NCBI RefSeq assembly: GCF_006538745.1
Contig: NZ_BJLR01000017.1
Span: 124,001-188,000 of the forward strand
DNA from: Cellulomonas cellasea
Lineage (GTDB): Bacteria > Actinomycetota > Actinomycetes > Actinomycetales > Cellulomonadaceae
Direction: 5' to 3'
DNA length: 64,000 nt
A program made the position numbers and the translations under genes. Below, piece by piece: positions 19,311 through 28,117 of this stretch; the stretch's first letter is position 1; every line of letters starts with the position of its first letter. A model generated the notes under the pieces. The model made no database searches. It had not been told where the DNA came from and saw only the letters and a list, made by a program, of their open reading frames with translations.

Positions 19311-19796
19311 TCAGTCCGTGCGGCGGCGGGATGCGGTCTCGAGGTCGGCGTTGAGCCGCGCGAGCTGGTCGGCGAGGTGGCCGATCTCGTCGTCGGTCCA
19401 CGCCCCGAGCGCGGCGCCGAGGAACCGGCGCCGGGCGACCTTCGCGCCCTCGACGCGCCGCAGCCCCTCGGGGGTGAGCCGGATGAGCTGGCCGCGGGAG
19501 TCCTCGGGGTCGGGTCGGCGCTCGACGAGGGCGAGCTCCTCGAGCCGGGCGAGCTGGCGCGACATCGTGCCCTTGCCGACGCCGATGTGGGCGGCGATCT
19601 CGCGGGCCCGGACGTCGGGGTTCTGCGCGATGTGCGCGAGCAGCGGGTAGGCGGCCGGCTCCAGGTCGGGGTGCACCCGCGCCGCCATGCGGGCGGAGTT
19701 CGCGCGGGCCCGCCGCAGCAGCAGGCCGAGCTCGTGCTCGACGTGCTGCAGCGCGTCGTCGCTGCTCCCGCCGGGGGTCGGTGCCGAGGTGCTCAC
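19311..19796 (-). CDS. MarR-family transcription regulator
   Basis: A 161-residue regulator with the winged helix-turn-helix of the MarR family: YPLLAHIAQNPDVRAREIAAHIGVGKGTMSRQ, then the wing ERRPDPEDSRGQLIRLT. GTG 19796 is the start where protein-like sequence begins (STSAPTPGG). It follows the exporter gene on the same strand but is separated from it by a hairpin, so it is probably transcribed separately. Its stop converges with the NERD gene 42 bases away. The target is unknown; the adjacent exporter is a candidate. Confidence 0.88.
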   Translation of the reverse strand: MSTSAPTPGGSSDDALQHVEHELGLLLRRARANSARMAARVHPDLEPAAYPLLAHIAQNPDVRAREIAAHIGVGKGTMSRQLARLEELALVERRPDPEDSRGQLIRLTPEGLRRVEGAKVARRRFLGAALGAWTDDEIGHLADQLARLNADLETASRRRTD

Positions 19797-19855
19797 GGGA
19801 CCATCCTGACGGACGGCGGCCCACGCGGCGCGGCTCGTCCGCCCGGGGACGACGA

Positions 19856-19889
19856 GGGCCGGCCGCGGGCACCTGCCCACGACCGGCCC
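19856..19889 (-). terminator. Hairpin terminator after the DHA2 exporter gene
   Basis: The arms gggccgg (19856-19862) and ccggccc (19883-19889), with an inner gggc/gccc pairing, form a two-part stem directly after the exporter stop on the minus strand. Confidence 0.55.
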
Positions 19890-19897
19890 CGGGACCG

Positions 19898-21775
19898 TCA
19901 CGCGCGCGAGCGCGCCGTCTCCCGCAGGTCGCCGGCGTCCACGGCGTCGTCCGCACCGGGCGCACCCGCCGCGTCCGCCGCACGAGCCGCTCGGCCGGTG
20001 CCGCCGGCAGGACCGCCCGCGTCCACCGCCGTCGTCCGCGCCGCGAGCGTCTGCCCCGGCTCGGTCGACGCGGTCCCGGCGGCGTCCTCGGCCCCCGCCT
20101 GCTGCGCCGCGAGCTGCTCGAGGCCCGACCGCCGGCCCAGCGGGACCTCCTTCAGCAGCAGCACGGCGACGAGCGCGACGACCGCGAGCGGGACGCAGTA
20201 GAGGAACAGGTCCGCGACCGAGTCGCCGTAGGAGGACTCGACGACCGTGCGGACCGGCCCGGGCAGCGTCCCGACGTCGGGCACGGCGCTCGTGCCGCCG
20301 GCGAGCGCGCTCGTGTCGATGCCGAGCTCGGCGAGACCGTCGGAGATGCGGGTCGTGACGTGGTTCGCGAGGACGGCGCCGAGCGCGGAGACCCCGACGG
20401 TGCCGCCGAGCGTCCGGAAGAACGCGACGGTCGACGTGCCGGAGCCGACCTCGCGGACGTCGAGGGTGTTCTGCGCGGCGAGCACGAGGTTCTGCATGAG
20501 CAGGCCGACGCCCGCGCCGAGCAGGAACATCCAGGCGCTCACGGCGACGAAGCTCGTGTCGTAGTGGATGGTGCCCATGAGGGCCAGGCCCGCGCCGAGC
20601 ACGACCGCGCCGACGGTCATGAGCGTCTTGTACCGGCCGGTGCGGGTCACGAGGCGCCCGCCGATCGTCGAGGTGAGGAGCTGGCCGACGATCATCGGGA
20701 TGGTCAGCAGGCCCGACTCGGTGGGCGTGCGGCCGCGGGCGACCTGCATGTACTGGCTGAGGAACACCGAGGTGCCGAACAGCGCGACGCCGACGGCGAC
20801 GCTCGCGACGACCGCGAGGACGAGCGTGCGGTTGCGGAAGAGGTGCAGCGGGATGATCGGCTCGGCGGCGCGCTTCTCCACGAGCACCGCGGCGACGAGC
20901 GCGGCGACCGAGCCGCCGACCATCGCGCCGGTCTGCCAGGACAGCCAGTCGAAGTCCTGGCCCGCGAACGTGACCCACAGGAGCAGCCCGGCGACGCCCG
21001 CGGAGATGAGCGCGGCGCCCGCGTAGTCGATCCGCACGACGCGGCGCGGCCGCCTCGGCAGGTGCAGCGTGCGCTGCAGCACGACGATCGCGGCCACGGC
21101 GAACGGGAGCCCGACGAAGAAGTTCCAGCGCCAGCCGACCGAGTCGGTCAGCGCGCCGCCCAGCAGCGGGCCGCCGATCATCGCGACGCCCATGACTGCG
21201 CCCATCAGGCCCATGTACTTGCCGCGCTCGCGCGGGGACAGGATGTCGGCGATCAGGACGGTGCCGAGCGCCATCAGGCCACCGGCGCCGACGCCCTGCA
21301 GGGCGCGCATCGAGATGAGCATCTCGACGTTCGGCGACAGACCGGCGAGCGCCGAGGCGACGACGGAGACGACGAGCGCGACCTGCACGAGGAGCTTGCG
21401 GTCGACGAGGTCCGCGAGCTTGCCCCAGATGGGCGTCGAGATCGTCGTGGTCAGGAGCGTCGCGACGACTACCCAGGTGAACGACGACTGGGTGCCGGAC
21501 AGGTCGCTGATGATCCGGGGGAGCGAGGACGACACGACGCTCGTCGCGAGGATCGAGACGAACATGCCGAGGAGGATCCCGGACAGCGACTCGAGGATCT
21601 CGCGGCGGCTCATGGCGGCGGGCGCGGAGGCGCCGGTCGGCGCGGCGGGCTCAGGCGCGGCCGTCGCAGCCGCGCCGGCGGCCGTGCGGGGGGTCGGGAC
21701 GACGGCGGGCGCGGTCCCGGGTGCGCCGGGCTCGTCGGGCAGGGCGGGTCGGGGGGTCTGCGGCGGTGTGCTCAC
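19898..21775 (-). CDS. DHA2-type (14-helix) drug:H+ antiporter, MFS
   Basis: A 625-residue major facilitator protein of the EmrB/QacA type. After a Pro/Ala-rich cytoplasmic leader of ~54 residues (a shorter start at MSRREILESL is possible), helix 1 is followed by TWVVVATLLTTTISTPIWGKLADLVDRK, the motif A loop, and later MGVAMIGGPLLGGALTDSVG (motif C of antiporters). About 14 hydrophobic segments follow, ending in a ~90-residue polar tail. It should export hydrophobic drugs or metabolites in exchange for protons. GTG 21775 overlaps the stop of the upstream MarR gene (GTGA at 21772-21775), so the pair is co-translated and regulated from the MarR operator. Confidence 0.93.
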   Translation of the reverse strand: MSTPPQTPRPALPDEPGAPGTAPAVVPTPRTAAGAAATAAPEPAAPTGASAPAAMSRREILESLSGILLGMFVSILATSVVSSSLPRIISDLSGTQSSFTWVVVATLLTTTISTPIWGKLADLVDRKLLVQVALVVSVVASALAGLSPNVEMLISMRALQGVGAGGLMALGTVLIADILSPRERGKYMGLMGAVMGVAMIGGPLLGGALTDSVGWRWNFFVGLPFAVAAIVVLQRTLHLPRRPRRVVRIDYAGAALISAGVAGLLLWVTFAGQDFDWLSWQTGAMVGGSVAALVAAVLVEKRAAEPIIPLHLFRNRTLVLAVVASVAVGVALFGTSVFLSQYMQVARGRTPTESGLLTIPMIVGQLLTSTIGGRLVTRTGRYKTLMTVGAVVLGAGLALMGTIHYDTSFVAVSAWMFLLGAGVGLLMQNLVLAAQNTLDVREVGSGTSTVAFFRTLGGTVGVSALGAVLANHVTTRISDGLAELGIDTSALAGGTSAVPDVGTLPGPVRTVVESSYGDSVADLFLYCVPLAVVALVAVLLLKEVPLGRRSGLEQLAAQQAGAEDAAGTASTEPGQTLAARTTAVDAGGPAGGTGRAARAADAAGAPGADDAVDAGDLRETARSRA

Positions 21776-22275
21776 GCGTGGATCTGCTCTCGGGTGGGGG
21801 GTGCGGGGACGGGTGCGGTGTCAGTGCGGGCCGTGTGCAGCGACTGCACGGCGGCGGTGATCTTCTGGACCTGGACGGCGGCGGCGGTGATCTCGTCGGC
21901 CGTCCAGCCGGCGAACGCCTCGGCGGCGCGCTCCTCGAGGTGCGTGCGGCTGCGCGCCGCGAGCTCGGTGCCGCGCGTGGTGAGCGCGACGGTGCGGACC
22001 CGCCGGTCGGCCCCCGGGCCGTCGGGCGCGGTCCGGTGGACGAGCCCGGCGTCCACGAGCGCGCTGACCTGACGGCTCGCGACCGAGATGTCGATGCGCA
22101 GGCGCTCGGCGAGGTCGCCGACGGGCAGCGGGCCGAGCCGGCTGAGGAGCCGGACGACCGTGAGCCCCGACCGCGGGCAGTCGAGCTCGCGGGAGAGCAG
22201 CGCGCCGGTCTCGCGCTGGGCGCGCGCGAGGTCCTCGATCGCGGTGAGGAGCGTGCGGGACGAGCGGGCTGTCAT
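21772..22275 (-). CDS. MarR-family repressor of the drug-exporter operon
   Basis: A 167-residue MarR protein: SGLTVVRLLSRLGPLPVGDLA, the recognition helix region ISVASRQVSALVDAGL, and a wing GADRRVRTVALT. It is the first gene of a two-gene operon with the DHA2 exporter, as in EmrR/MarR systems in which drug binding releases the repressor. ATG 22275 is preceded by a perfect aaggagg at 10 bases. Two copies of a 15-bp imperfect palindrome lie between the ribosome site and ~60 bases upstream, fitting autorepression. Confidence 0.92.
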   Translation of the reverse strand: MTARSSRTLLTAIEDLARAQRETGALLSRELDCPRSGLTVVRLLSRLGPLPVGDLAERLRIDISVASRQVSALVDAGLVHRTAPDGPGADRRVRTVALTTRGTELAARSRTHLEERAAEAFAGWTADEITAAAVQVQKITAAVQSLHTARTDTAPVPAPPTREQIHA

Positions 22276-22292
22276 GGCGGACGGCCTCCTTA

Positions 22293-22334
22293 GTTGCCGC
22301 AAGCAACTTATCATGAAGGTTGTGCGAAGCAACC
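22293..22334 (-). promoter_or_regulatory. Twin MarR operator overlapping the exporter-operon promoter
   Basis: GTTGCCGCAAGCAAC (22293-22307) and GTTGTGCGAAGCAAC (22319-22333; flanking G and C extend the palindrome to 22318-22334) are two related palindromes with centres 26 bp apart, on similar faces of the helix. Between them is an A+T-rich stretch (cttatcatgaa) likely to hold the promoter core. The first copy is directly upstream of the aaggagg ribosome site of the marR gene. Confidence 0.7.
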
Positions 22335-22569
22335 ATCTGACGTCGGTGGGCTCGGTCACAACGGGGCGTCGGGCTCCCGCGCGAGGCGCTCGGCCGGCCC
22401 GAGCGGGTCGCCGCGTCGAGGTCGAGACCGAGGTGGGAGGCGTTTTCCGCATCGCGCCTCGATCCGAAAGTTTCGGCTCCACGTCCGGGTGACTCATGTG
22501 AACGCACACACCCGGACGGGCGAACGGCGGAACCGCTTCGATGCGTGTTGCCGGGGCGTGACCCGTGTC

Positions 22570-22598
22570 TTGACCGGCCCCCACCGGTCGCCTAGGGT
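22570..22598 (+). promoter_or_regulatory. Housekeeping-type promoter of the sugar ABC-transporter operon
   Basis: TTGACC (22570-22575), exactly 17 bases, then TAGGGT (22593-22598). Both hexamers are close to actinobacterial housekeeping-sigma consensus. The start point should lie about 22605, inside the palindrome immediately downstream, and the first gene begins at 22669. Confidence 0.7.
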
Positions 22599-22603
22599 CC
22601 ACG

Positions 22604-22623
22604 TATCGACACCGATGTCGATA
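22604..22623 (+). promoter_or_regulatory. Palindromic operator over the transcription start of the sugar operon
   Basis: The 7-bp arms tatcgac (22604-22610) and gtcgata (22617-22623) are perfect around a 6-bp centre. The site begins 5 bases after the -10 box, where a repressor would block initiation. LacI- or GntR-type sugar regulators bind sites of this size; the regulator gene is not recognisable in the window. Confidence 0.65.
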
Positions 22624-22668
22624 GTTTCGATGCTCGGACAGCGGTGTCCGGGCGGGAGGGGGCCGTGC

Positions 22669-23718
22669 GTGACCGTCCACGACCCTGTCGTCACCGGCTC
22701 CGCGGGCGGCTCGAGCGGCCCCACCGGCGGACCGGGCAGCGCCGCCGCCGCGACGTCGCTCGGCACCGTCCTCGGCCCGCCGACCCGCACCGGGCGAGGC
22801 TCGGGCCGGGGTGCGGCCCGCGGCTGGCGCCGGGCCCTGCGCCGCGACTGGCAGCTCTACTCGCTCGTCGTGCTCCCGCTGCTGTTCTTCCTCGTGTTCC
22901 GGTACGTGCCGATGCTCGGCAACGTCATCGCGTTCCGCCGGTTCCGGCCCGGGAGCAGCATCTTCGGCGACGAGTGGGTCGGCCTGCGGTACGTCGAGCT
23001 CTTCATCAACGACCCGACGTTCTGGAAGGTCTTCCAGAACACCCTCGTCCTCGGTGCGCTCAGCCTTGCGATCGCCTTCCCGCTGCCGATCGTGCTCGCG
23101 CTCCTGCTCAACGAGCTGCGCTCGGCGAGGTTCAAGCGGCTCGTGCAGACCGTCTCCTACCTGCCGCACTTCATGTCGGTCGTCATCGTCGTCGGCATGG
23201 TGTTCCAGCTGCTCTCGCTGCGCGGAACCGTCAACCAGCTCATCGACCTCGTGGGCGGCTCGCCGATCAACTTCGTCCAGGAGGCTGACTGGTTCCGGAC
23301 CGTCTACATCGGCTCGGAGGTCTGGCAGACCGTCGGCTGGGGCACGATCCTCTACCTCGCGGCGCTCACGACCGTCGACCAGAACCTCTACGAGGCCGCG
23401 CGCATCGACGGCGCCAACCGCTGGAAGCAGACGTGGCACGTCACGCTGCCCGGGATCCGCCCCACGATGGTCACGCTGCTGATCCTCAACATCGGCACGT
23501 TCATGGCGGTCGGCTTCGAGAAGATCCTGCTGCTCTACAACCCCCTCGTGTACTCGACGGCCGACGTCATCTCGACGTACCTGTTCCGCGTCGGCATCTC
23601 GTCGAGCAACTTCAGCTACGCCACGGCGATCGGCCTGTTCGAGTCGATCATCGGGCTCACGCTCATCCTGTCCGCCAACGCGATCTCGCGCCGCACCGTG
23701 GGGACGAGCCTGTGGTGA
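22669..23718 (+). CDS. Sugar ABC-transporter permease, LplB type
   Basis: A 349-residue inner-membrane permease. After an N-terminal ~65-residue Gly/Ser-rich tail come six hydrophobic helices beginning at YSLVVLPLLFFLVF. The EAA loop (LYEAARIDGANRWKQTWHVT) that contacts the ATPase lies near residue 245. It resembles the LplB/YtePQ-type permeases that import oligosaccharides. GTG 22669 follows gggaggggg at about 6 bases and is preferred over upstream ATGs that fall inside the operator. No ATPase gene is in this operon; like related systems it probably uses a shared MsmK-type ATPase encoded elsewhere. Confidence 0.9.
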   Translation: MTVHDPVVTGSAGGSSGPTGGPGSAAAATSLGTVLGPPTRTGRGSGRGAARGWRRALRRDWQLYSLVVLPLLFFLVFRYVPMLGNVIAFRRFRPGSSIFGDEWVGLRYVELFINDPTFWKVFQNTLVLGALSLAIAFPLPIVLALLLNELRSARFKRLVQTVSYLPHFMSVVIVVGMVFQLLSLRGTVNQLIDLVGGSPINFVQEADWFRTVYIGSEVWQTVGWGTILYLAALTTVDQNLYEAARIDGANRWKQTWHVTLPGIRPTMVTLLILNIGTFMAVGFEKILLLYNPLVYSTADVISTYLFRVGISSSNFSYATAIGLFESIIGLTLILSANAISRRTVGTSLW

Positions 23719-24647
23719 CCACCGAACCGGCCGCCCTCGCGCGGCGCCTGCAGTCGACCCCGCACCCGACCGGGCTCAAGGACAGCCGCGGCTACCGCGC
23801 GTTCCGCGTCGCCAACGCGACGCTGCTCGTGCTCGTCATGGTCGTGATGCTGTACCCGTTCGTGAACATCCTCGCGCAGTCGTTCAGCGGCGAGGCGTTC
23901 ATCAACGCCGGCCAGGTGAACCTCGTGCCGCGCGGGTTCAACCTCGAGACGTACCAGCTCGTGATGTCCGACCGGATGTTCTGGACCAACTACCGGAACA
24001 CCGTCGTCTACACCGTCGTCGCGACCGCGATCTCGATCGTGCTGACCACGACGTTCGCGTACGCGATCTCCAAGCGCGGGCTGCGCGGGCGGAACGTGTT
24101 CATCGCGATCGCCGTCTTCACGATGTTCTTCAACGGCGGCCTCATCCCGAACTACGTGCTCATCAACGCGCTCGGGTTCACGAACACGATCTGGGCGATC
24201 GTCGTACCCAACGCGATCAGCGTGTTCAACCTGCTCGTCATGAAGTCGTTCTTCGAGAACCTCCCGACGGAGCTCGAGGAGGCCGCCGCGATCGACGGGC
24301 TCAGCACCTACGGCACGCTCCTGCGCATCGTGCTCCCGCTCAGCAAGGCCGTCATCGCCACGATGGTGCTGTTCTACGCGGTGTTCTTCTGGAACTCGTG
24401 GTTCTCCGCGTTCCTCTACCTCGACCGCGCCGAGCTGTTCCCCGTGACCATGTACCTCCGGAACCTCATCGCCGGTGCGACGACCGCGACGTCCGTGGGC
24501 GGCGGCTCGTCGGAGAACGTCACGCAGATCGCCTCCAACATCCAGTCCGTGACGATGGTGCTCACCGTGCTGCCCATCGTCCTGCTCTACCCGTTCGTCC
24601 AGAAGTACTTCGTGTCGGGCGTGATGCTCGGCGCGGTCAAGCAATAG
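23715..24647 (+). CDS. Sugar ABC-transporter permease, LplC/YtcP type
   Basis: A 310-residue inner-membrane permease, partner of the preceding gene. Six hydrophobic helices are seen (the first is ATLLVLVMVVMLYPFVNILA), with an EAA loop LEEAAAIDGLSTYGTLLRIV near residue 195. The C-terminus (YFVSGVMLGAVKQ) is typical of the COG0395-like second permease. GTG 23715 overlaps the upstream stop as GTGA, so the two subunits are made in linked amounts; GTG 23712 is an alternative one codon earlier. Confidence 0.9.
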   Translation: MTTEPAALARRLQSTPHPTGLKDSRGYRAFRVANATLLVLVMVVMLYPFVNILAQSFSGEAFINAGQVNLVPRGFNLETYQLVMSDRMFWTNYRNTVVYTVVATAISIVLTTTFAYAISKRGLRGRNVFIAIAVFTMFFNGGLIPNYVLINALGFTNTIWAIVVPNAISVFNLLVMKSFFENLPTELEEAAAIDGLSTYGTLLRIVLPLSKAVIATMVLFYAVFFWNSWFSAFLYLDRAELFPVTMYLRNLIAGATTATSVGGGSSENVTQIASNIQSVTMVLTVLPIVLLYPFVQKYFVSGVMLGAVKQ

Positions 24648-24710
24648 CCCTCCCCGAACGGGAACCCACCCCGCACCGGCCAACGGCGGCCGACGACGGA
24701 AGGAACGACG

Positions 24711-26384
24711 ATGACCACGAGGCGCACGCGCCTGATCACCGGGCTGACCGTGGGCGTGCTCGCCCTCGGCCTCGGTGCCTGCTCGAGCGGCGGGGAGGGC
24801 GAGGGTGACGAGGGCACGACGGCCGACGCGACCGCGCTCGACGGCAAGCGGGTCGGCGCGATGGAGGAGTTCGGCGTCGGCGACACGTTCGTCGCGACCG
24901 AGCCCATCGAGCTGTCGCTGATGTACCGCGACCACCCGAACTACCCGATCAAGGAGGACTGGCTCTTCTTCACGGCCCTCGAGGAGAAGAACAAGGTCTC
25001 GTTCGAGACGGTCCTCGCGCCGCTGAGCGACTGGGAGCAGCGCCGCAGCCTGCTCATCGGGGCGGGCGACGCGCCGTCGATCATCCCCGTGACCTACCCC
25101 GGCCAGGAGGCGCCGTTCGTCGCCTCGGGCGCGATCCTCCCGGTCAGCGACTACGTCGACCTCATGCCGAACTTCCAGGCGAAGGTCGAGGAGTGGGAGC
25201 TCGAGCCGTACCTCGACCAGCTCCGCCAGGAGGACGGCAAGTACTACCTGCTGCCCGGCCTGCTCGAGGCCCCGCGCCCGGACTACACCATCGGGATCCG
25301 CACCGACGTGTTCGAGGCCGCGGGCGCCGAGACCGAGCCCGAGACGTGGGAGGACCTCGCGGAGTCGTTCGCGGACGTCAAGGCGGCCAACCCGTCGCAG
25401 TACCCGTTCTCGGACCGCTGGAGCAACCCGACGTCGCTCGGCGCGCTGCTCAACGTCGCCGCGCCGAGCTTCGGCACCATCGGCGGCTGGGGCTACAGCT
25501 CGGGCGTGCAGTGGGACGCCGATGCCGAGGAGTTCGTCTACGCCGGCGCGACCGACGAGTACCGCGACATGGTCGAGTACTTCCACGGGCTCGTCGAGGA
25601 CGGCCTGATGGACCCGGAGAGCCTCACGCAGGAGGACGCGGCCGCCGAGCAGAAGCTCATCTCGGGCCAGTCCTCGGCGATCAGCACGAACCGCCAGGAG
25701 ATGCTGCGCCACCGCAAGACGCTCGAGGAGCAGGGCGTCACCGGGGCCCGGTTCGAGAAGATCCGCGTCCCCTCCGGCCCGGCCGGCGACCTCACCGCGG
25801 GCACCCGCCTCGAGAGCGGCATCATGCTCTCGTCGAGCGTGGCCGAGGAGGAGACGTTCGTCGCGACCCTCCAGCTCATCGACTGGCTGTACTACTCCGA
25901 CGAGGGCCTCGAGTTCGCGAAGTGGGGCGTCGAGGGCGAGACGTTCGAGAAGGCCGACGACGGGACCCGCACCCTCGCGAGCGACATCACCTACCTGGGC
26001 CTCAACCCGGGTGCGCCCAAGCAGCTCAACGTCGACTACGGGTTCAACAACGGCGTGTTCCTGCTCGCGCAGGGCTCCACGACCGACCTCGTCTACTCGA
26101 TGCTCGACGAGGAGGAGCTCGCCTGGCAGGAGGAGATGGCCACCAAGGAGCCCGTCGCGGTGGCCCCGCCGTACCCGCTCGACGAGATCGAGCGCGAGCA
26201 GGTCAGCCTCTACCAGACGGCCCTGACCGACTTCGTCGAGGCGAACACGCTCCAGTTCATCCTCGGTGACCGCCCGCTGAGCGAGTGGGACGCGTACGTC
26301 ACCGAGCTCGAGGGCATGAACCTCACGCCGTTCATGGACGCGGTCAACGGCGCCCACCAGCGCTACGCGGAGGAGAACGGCTGA
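24711..26384 (+). CDS. Sugar-binding lipoprotein of the ABC transporter
   Basis: A 557-residue extracellular solute-binding protein. The signal peptide MTTRRTRLITGLTVGV... ends in the lipobox LGLGAC, so it should be cleaved before the cysteine and lipid-anchored to the outer face of the membrane. The length and blocks such as VPVSGPAGD-like PSGPAGDLTAGTRLES match the large LplA/YtcQ-type binding proteins that capture oligosaccharides. It follows the permeases after 63 bases with ggaaggaacg before ATG 24711. The ligand is inferred from the next gene (GH39) to be a xylo-oligosaccharide or similar. Confidence 0.9.
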   Translation: MTTRRTRLITGLTVGVLALGLGACSSGGEGEGDEGTTADATALDGKRVGAMEEFGVGDTFVATEPIELSLMYRDHPNYPIKEDWLFFTALEEKNKVSFETVLAPLSDWEQRRSLLIGAGDAPSIIPVTYPGQEAPFVASGAILPVSDYVDLMPNFQAKVEEWELEPYLDQLRQEDGKYYLLPGLLEAPRPDYTIGIRTDVFEAAGAETEPETWEDLAESFADVKAANPSQYPFSDRWSNPTSLGALLNVAAPSFGTIGGWGYSSGVQWDADAEEFVYAGATDEYRDMVEYFHGLVEDGLMDPESLTQEDAAAEQKLISGQSSAISTNRQEMLRHRKTLEEQGVTGARFEKIRVPSGPAGDLTAGTRLESGIMLSSSVAEEETFVATLQLIDWLYYSDEGLEFAKWGVEGETFEKADDGTRTLASDITYLGLNPGAPKQLNVDYGFNNGVFLLAQGSTTDLVYSMLDEEELAWQEEMATKEPVAVAPPYPLDEIEREQVSLYQTALTDFVEANTLQFILGDRPLSEWDAYVTELEGMNLTPFMDAVNGAHQRYAEENG

Positions 26385-26443
26385 GCAGCACCACCCCCGC
26401 CGCGCCCAGCACCCGCTGAGCCGGCGGGAACCCCCGATCGCCG

Positions 26444-26482
26444 CCGTCCGGTCGCGCGCCCCCCTCGCCCGCGACCGGACGG
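26444..26482 (+). terminator. Strong hairpin between the binding-protein gene and the GH39 gene
   Basis: A perfect 13-bp stem (26444-26456 with 26470-26482) has a 13-base loop and lies inside the operon, 59 bases after the lipoprotein stop and 27 before the GH39 start. In ABC operons such hairpins often protect the binding-protein mRNA or partly stop transcription so that the binding protein is made in excess. Confidence 0.6.
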
Positions 26483-26509
26483 TGGCATGTCCGCCCCGGA
26501 GGAGCCCCT

Positions 26510-28117
26510 GTGAGCACCGCGCGCGTCACCGTCCCCCACGAGCCCGTCGGTCCGCTCGGCGACGCCTGGCGCGCGTGCGTCGGCACCGGCCGGCTCAATC
26601 TGGCCCTGCGCCAGGACCACCAGGAGTCCCTCGCGCTCGTGCAGCGCGAGATCGGGTTCCGGCACGTGCGCGGCCACGGGCTGCTGAGCGACGACCTCGG
26701 GGTGCACCGGCCCTACGAGGTCGACGGCGCCCGGCACGTGCGGCACGCGTTCACCTACCTCGACCAGGTCGCCGACGCGTGGCTGCGGCTCGGCATCCGC
26801 CCGTTCCTCGAGCTCGGGTTCATGCCGTCGGGCCTCGCGTCGGGCGAGCAGACGGTGTTCTGGTGGAAGGGCAACGTCACGCCGCCGCGGTCCTACGACG
26901 AGTGGGCCGCGCTCGTGCGCGCGACGCTGCGGCACCTCGTGGACCGCTACGGGATCGAGGAGGTCCGCACCTGGCCCGTCGAGGTGTGGAACGAGCCGAA
27001 CCTCACCGTCTTCTGGCAGGGCGCCGACCAGGCCGAGTACCTCCGGCTGTACGAGGTCACGGCCCGCGCGGTGAAGGACGTCGACGCGTCGCTCCCCGTC
27101 GGCGGCCCGGCGATCTCCCCGGGGTCCGACGAGTGGTGGGCGCCGTTCGCCGACTTCGTGACCGCGCGCGACGTGCCCGTCGACTTCGTGAGCCGGCACG
27201 CCTACAGCTCCGGGCCCGCGCAGCACGTGCCCTTCGGGACGTACCAGACGCTCACCGAGCCGCAGGCGCTGCTCGACCAGTTCGCGGCCCCCCGCCGGCA
27301 CCTCGCGGGCACCGCGCTCGCGGACCTCCCGGTGCACATCACCGAGTTCAACACGTCCTACCGGCCCGACAACCCGGTCCACGACACCGCGTACAACGCC
27401 GCCTACCTCGCTCCGGTGCTCGCGGGTGGTGGCGAGCACGCCGACTCCTTCTCCTACTGGACGTTCAGCGACGTCTTCGAGGAGGAGAACATCCCGACGG
27501 CGCTGTTCCACGGCGGCTTCGGGCTGCTGACCCACCGGCAGGTCCGCAAGCCGACGTTCCACCTGTACGCGTTCCTCGCCCGCATGGGCGCGCACGTGCT
27601 CGCGCGCGGCGACGACCACCTCGTGTGCCGCGACGACGACGGCCGGGTCACCGTGCTCGCGTGGCAGCCGGTGGGCGGCACCGACGCCGACGACGCGGGG
27701 GACGGGCCCGGGCACGCCGTGCGGCTGTCGGTCCCGGTCGGGGGAGCGCCCGACGGTGCGACGGCGTTCGTCGTCCAGCGCTCGGTCGACGTGGAGCGCG
27801 GCAACGCCTGGGCGGCGTGGCGGGAGCTCGGGCGACCGGCGAACCCGACCGAGCGCCAGCTCGCGCTGCTGCACGACTGCGCGGAGCCCGCCGTCGACCA
27901 CCGGTCCGCGACCGTCCGTGCCGGGCGGGTCGACCTCGACGTTCCGCTCGGCCGGCACGGCATCGCGCTCGTCGAGGTGCTGCCGGTGCGCGACGAGACC
28001 CCGGCGTGGGTCGACGACCGGCGCCTGCTGGGCGAGGTGCCGGGGGCGCCGGGGGGCTCGTCGGGCCCGGCCCCCGACGCCACGCCCGGCGGCGCGGCCG
28101 CGCAGGAGCGAGGATGA
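26510..28117 (+). CDS. GH39 family glycosidase, beta-xylosidase-like
   Basis: A 535-residue cytoplasmic enzyme (no signal peptide). It fits family GH39: the acid/base glutamate in VEVWNEPNLTVFW (Glu ~162) and the nucleophile in VHITEFNTSY (Glu ~279) are spaced as in clan A beta/alpha barrels, and HAYSSGP lies between. A C-terminal beta-rich part of ~130 residues follows. GH39 enzymes mostly cleave xylose from xylo-oligosaccharides with retention; some act on other sugars. GTG 26510 follows ggaggagcc. The position after a sugar importer implies that imported oligosaccharides are hydrolysed inside the cell. Its stop overlaps the next start (ATGA). Confidence 0.88.
   Translation: MSTARVTVPHEPVGPLGDAWRACVGTGRLNLALRQDHQESLALVQREIGFRHVRGHGLLSDDLGVHRPYEVDGARHVRHAFTYLDQVADAWLRLGIRPFLELGFMPSGLASGEQTVFWWKGNVTPPRSYDEWAALVRATLRHLVDRYGIEEVRTWPVEVWNEPNLTVFWQGADQAEYLRLYEVTARAVKDVDASLPVGGPAISPGSDEWWAPFADFVTARDVPVDFVSRHAYSSGPAQHVPFGTYQTLTEPQALLDQFAAPRRHLAGTALADLPVHITEFNTSYRPDNPVHDTAYNAAYLAPVLAGGGEHADSFSYWTFSDVFEEENIPTALFHGGFGLLTHRQVRKPTFHLYAFLARMGAHVLARGDDHLVCRDDDGRVTVLAWQPVGGTDADDAGDGPGHAVRLSVPVGGAPDGATAFVVQRSVDVERGNAWAAWRELGRPANPTERQLALLHDCAEPAVDHRSATVRAGRVDLDVPLGRHGIALVEVLPVRDETPAWVDDRRLLGEVPGAPGGSSGPAPDATPGGAAAQERG

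Noticed and set aside
19265-19314. ctgacacc/ggtgtcag inverted repeat carrying both stops of the convergent NERD and marR genes
   Set aside because: Arms of 8 bp with a loop of 34 bases are weak for a terminator; the match largely reflects the two stop codons.
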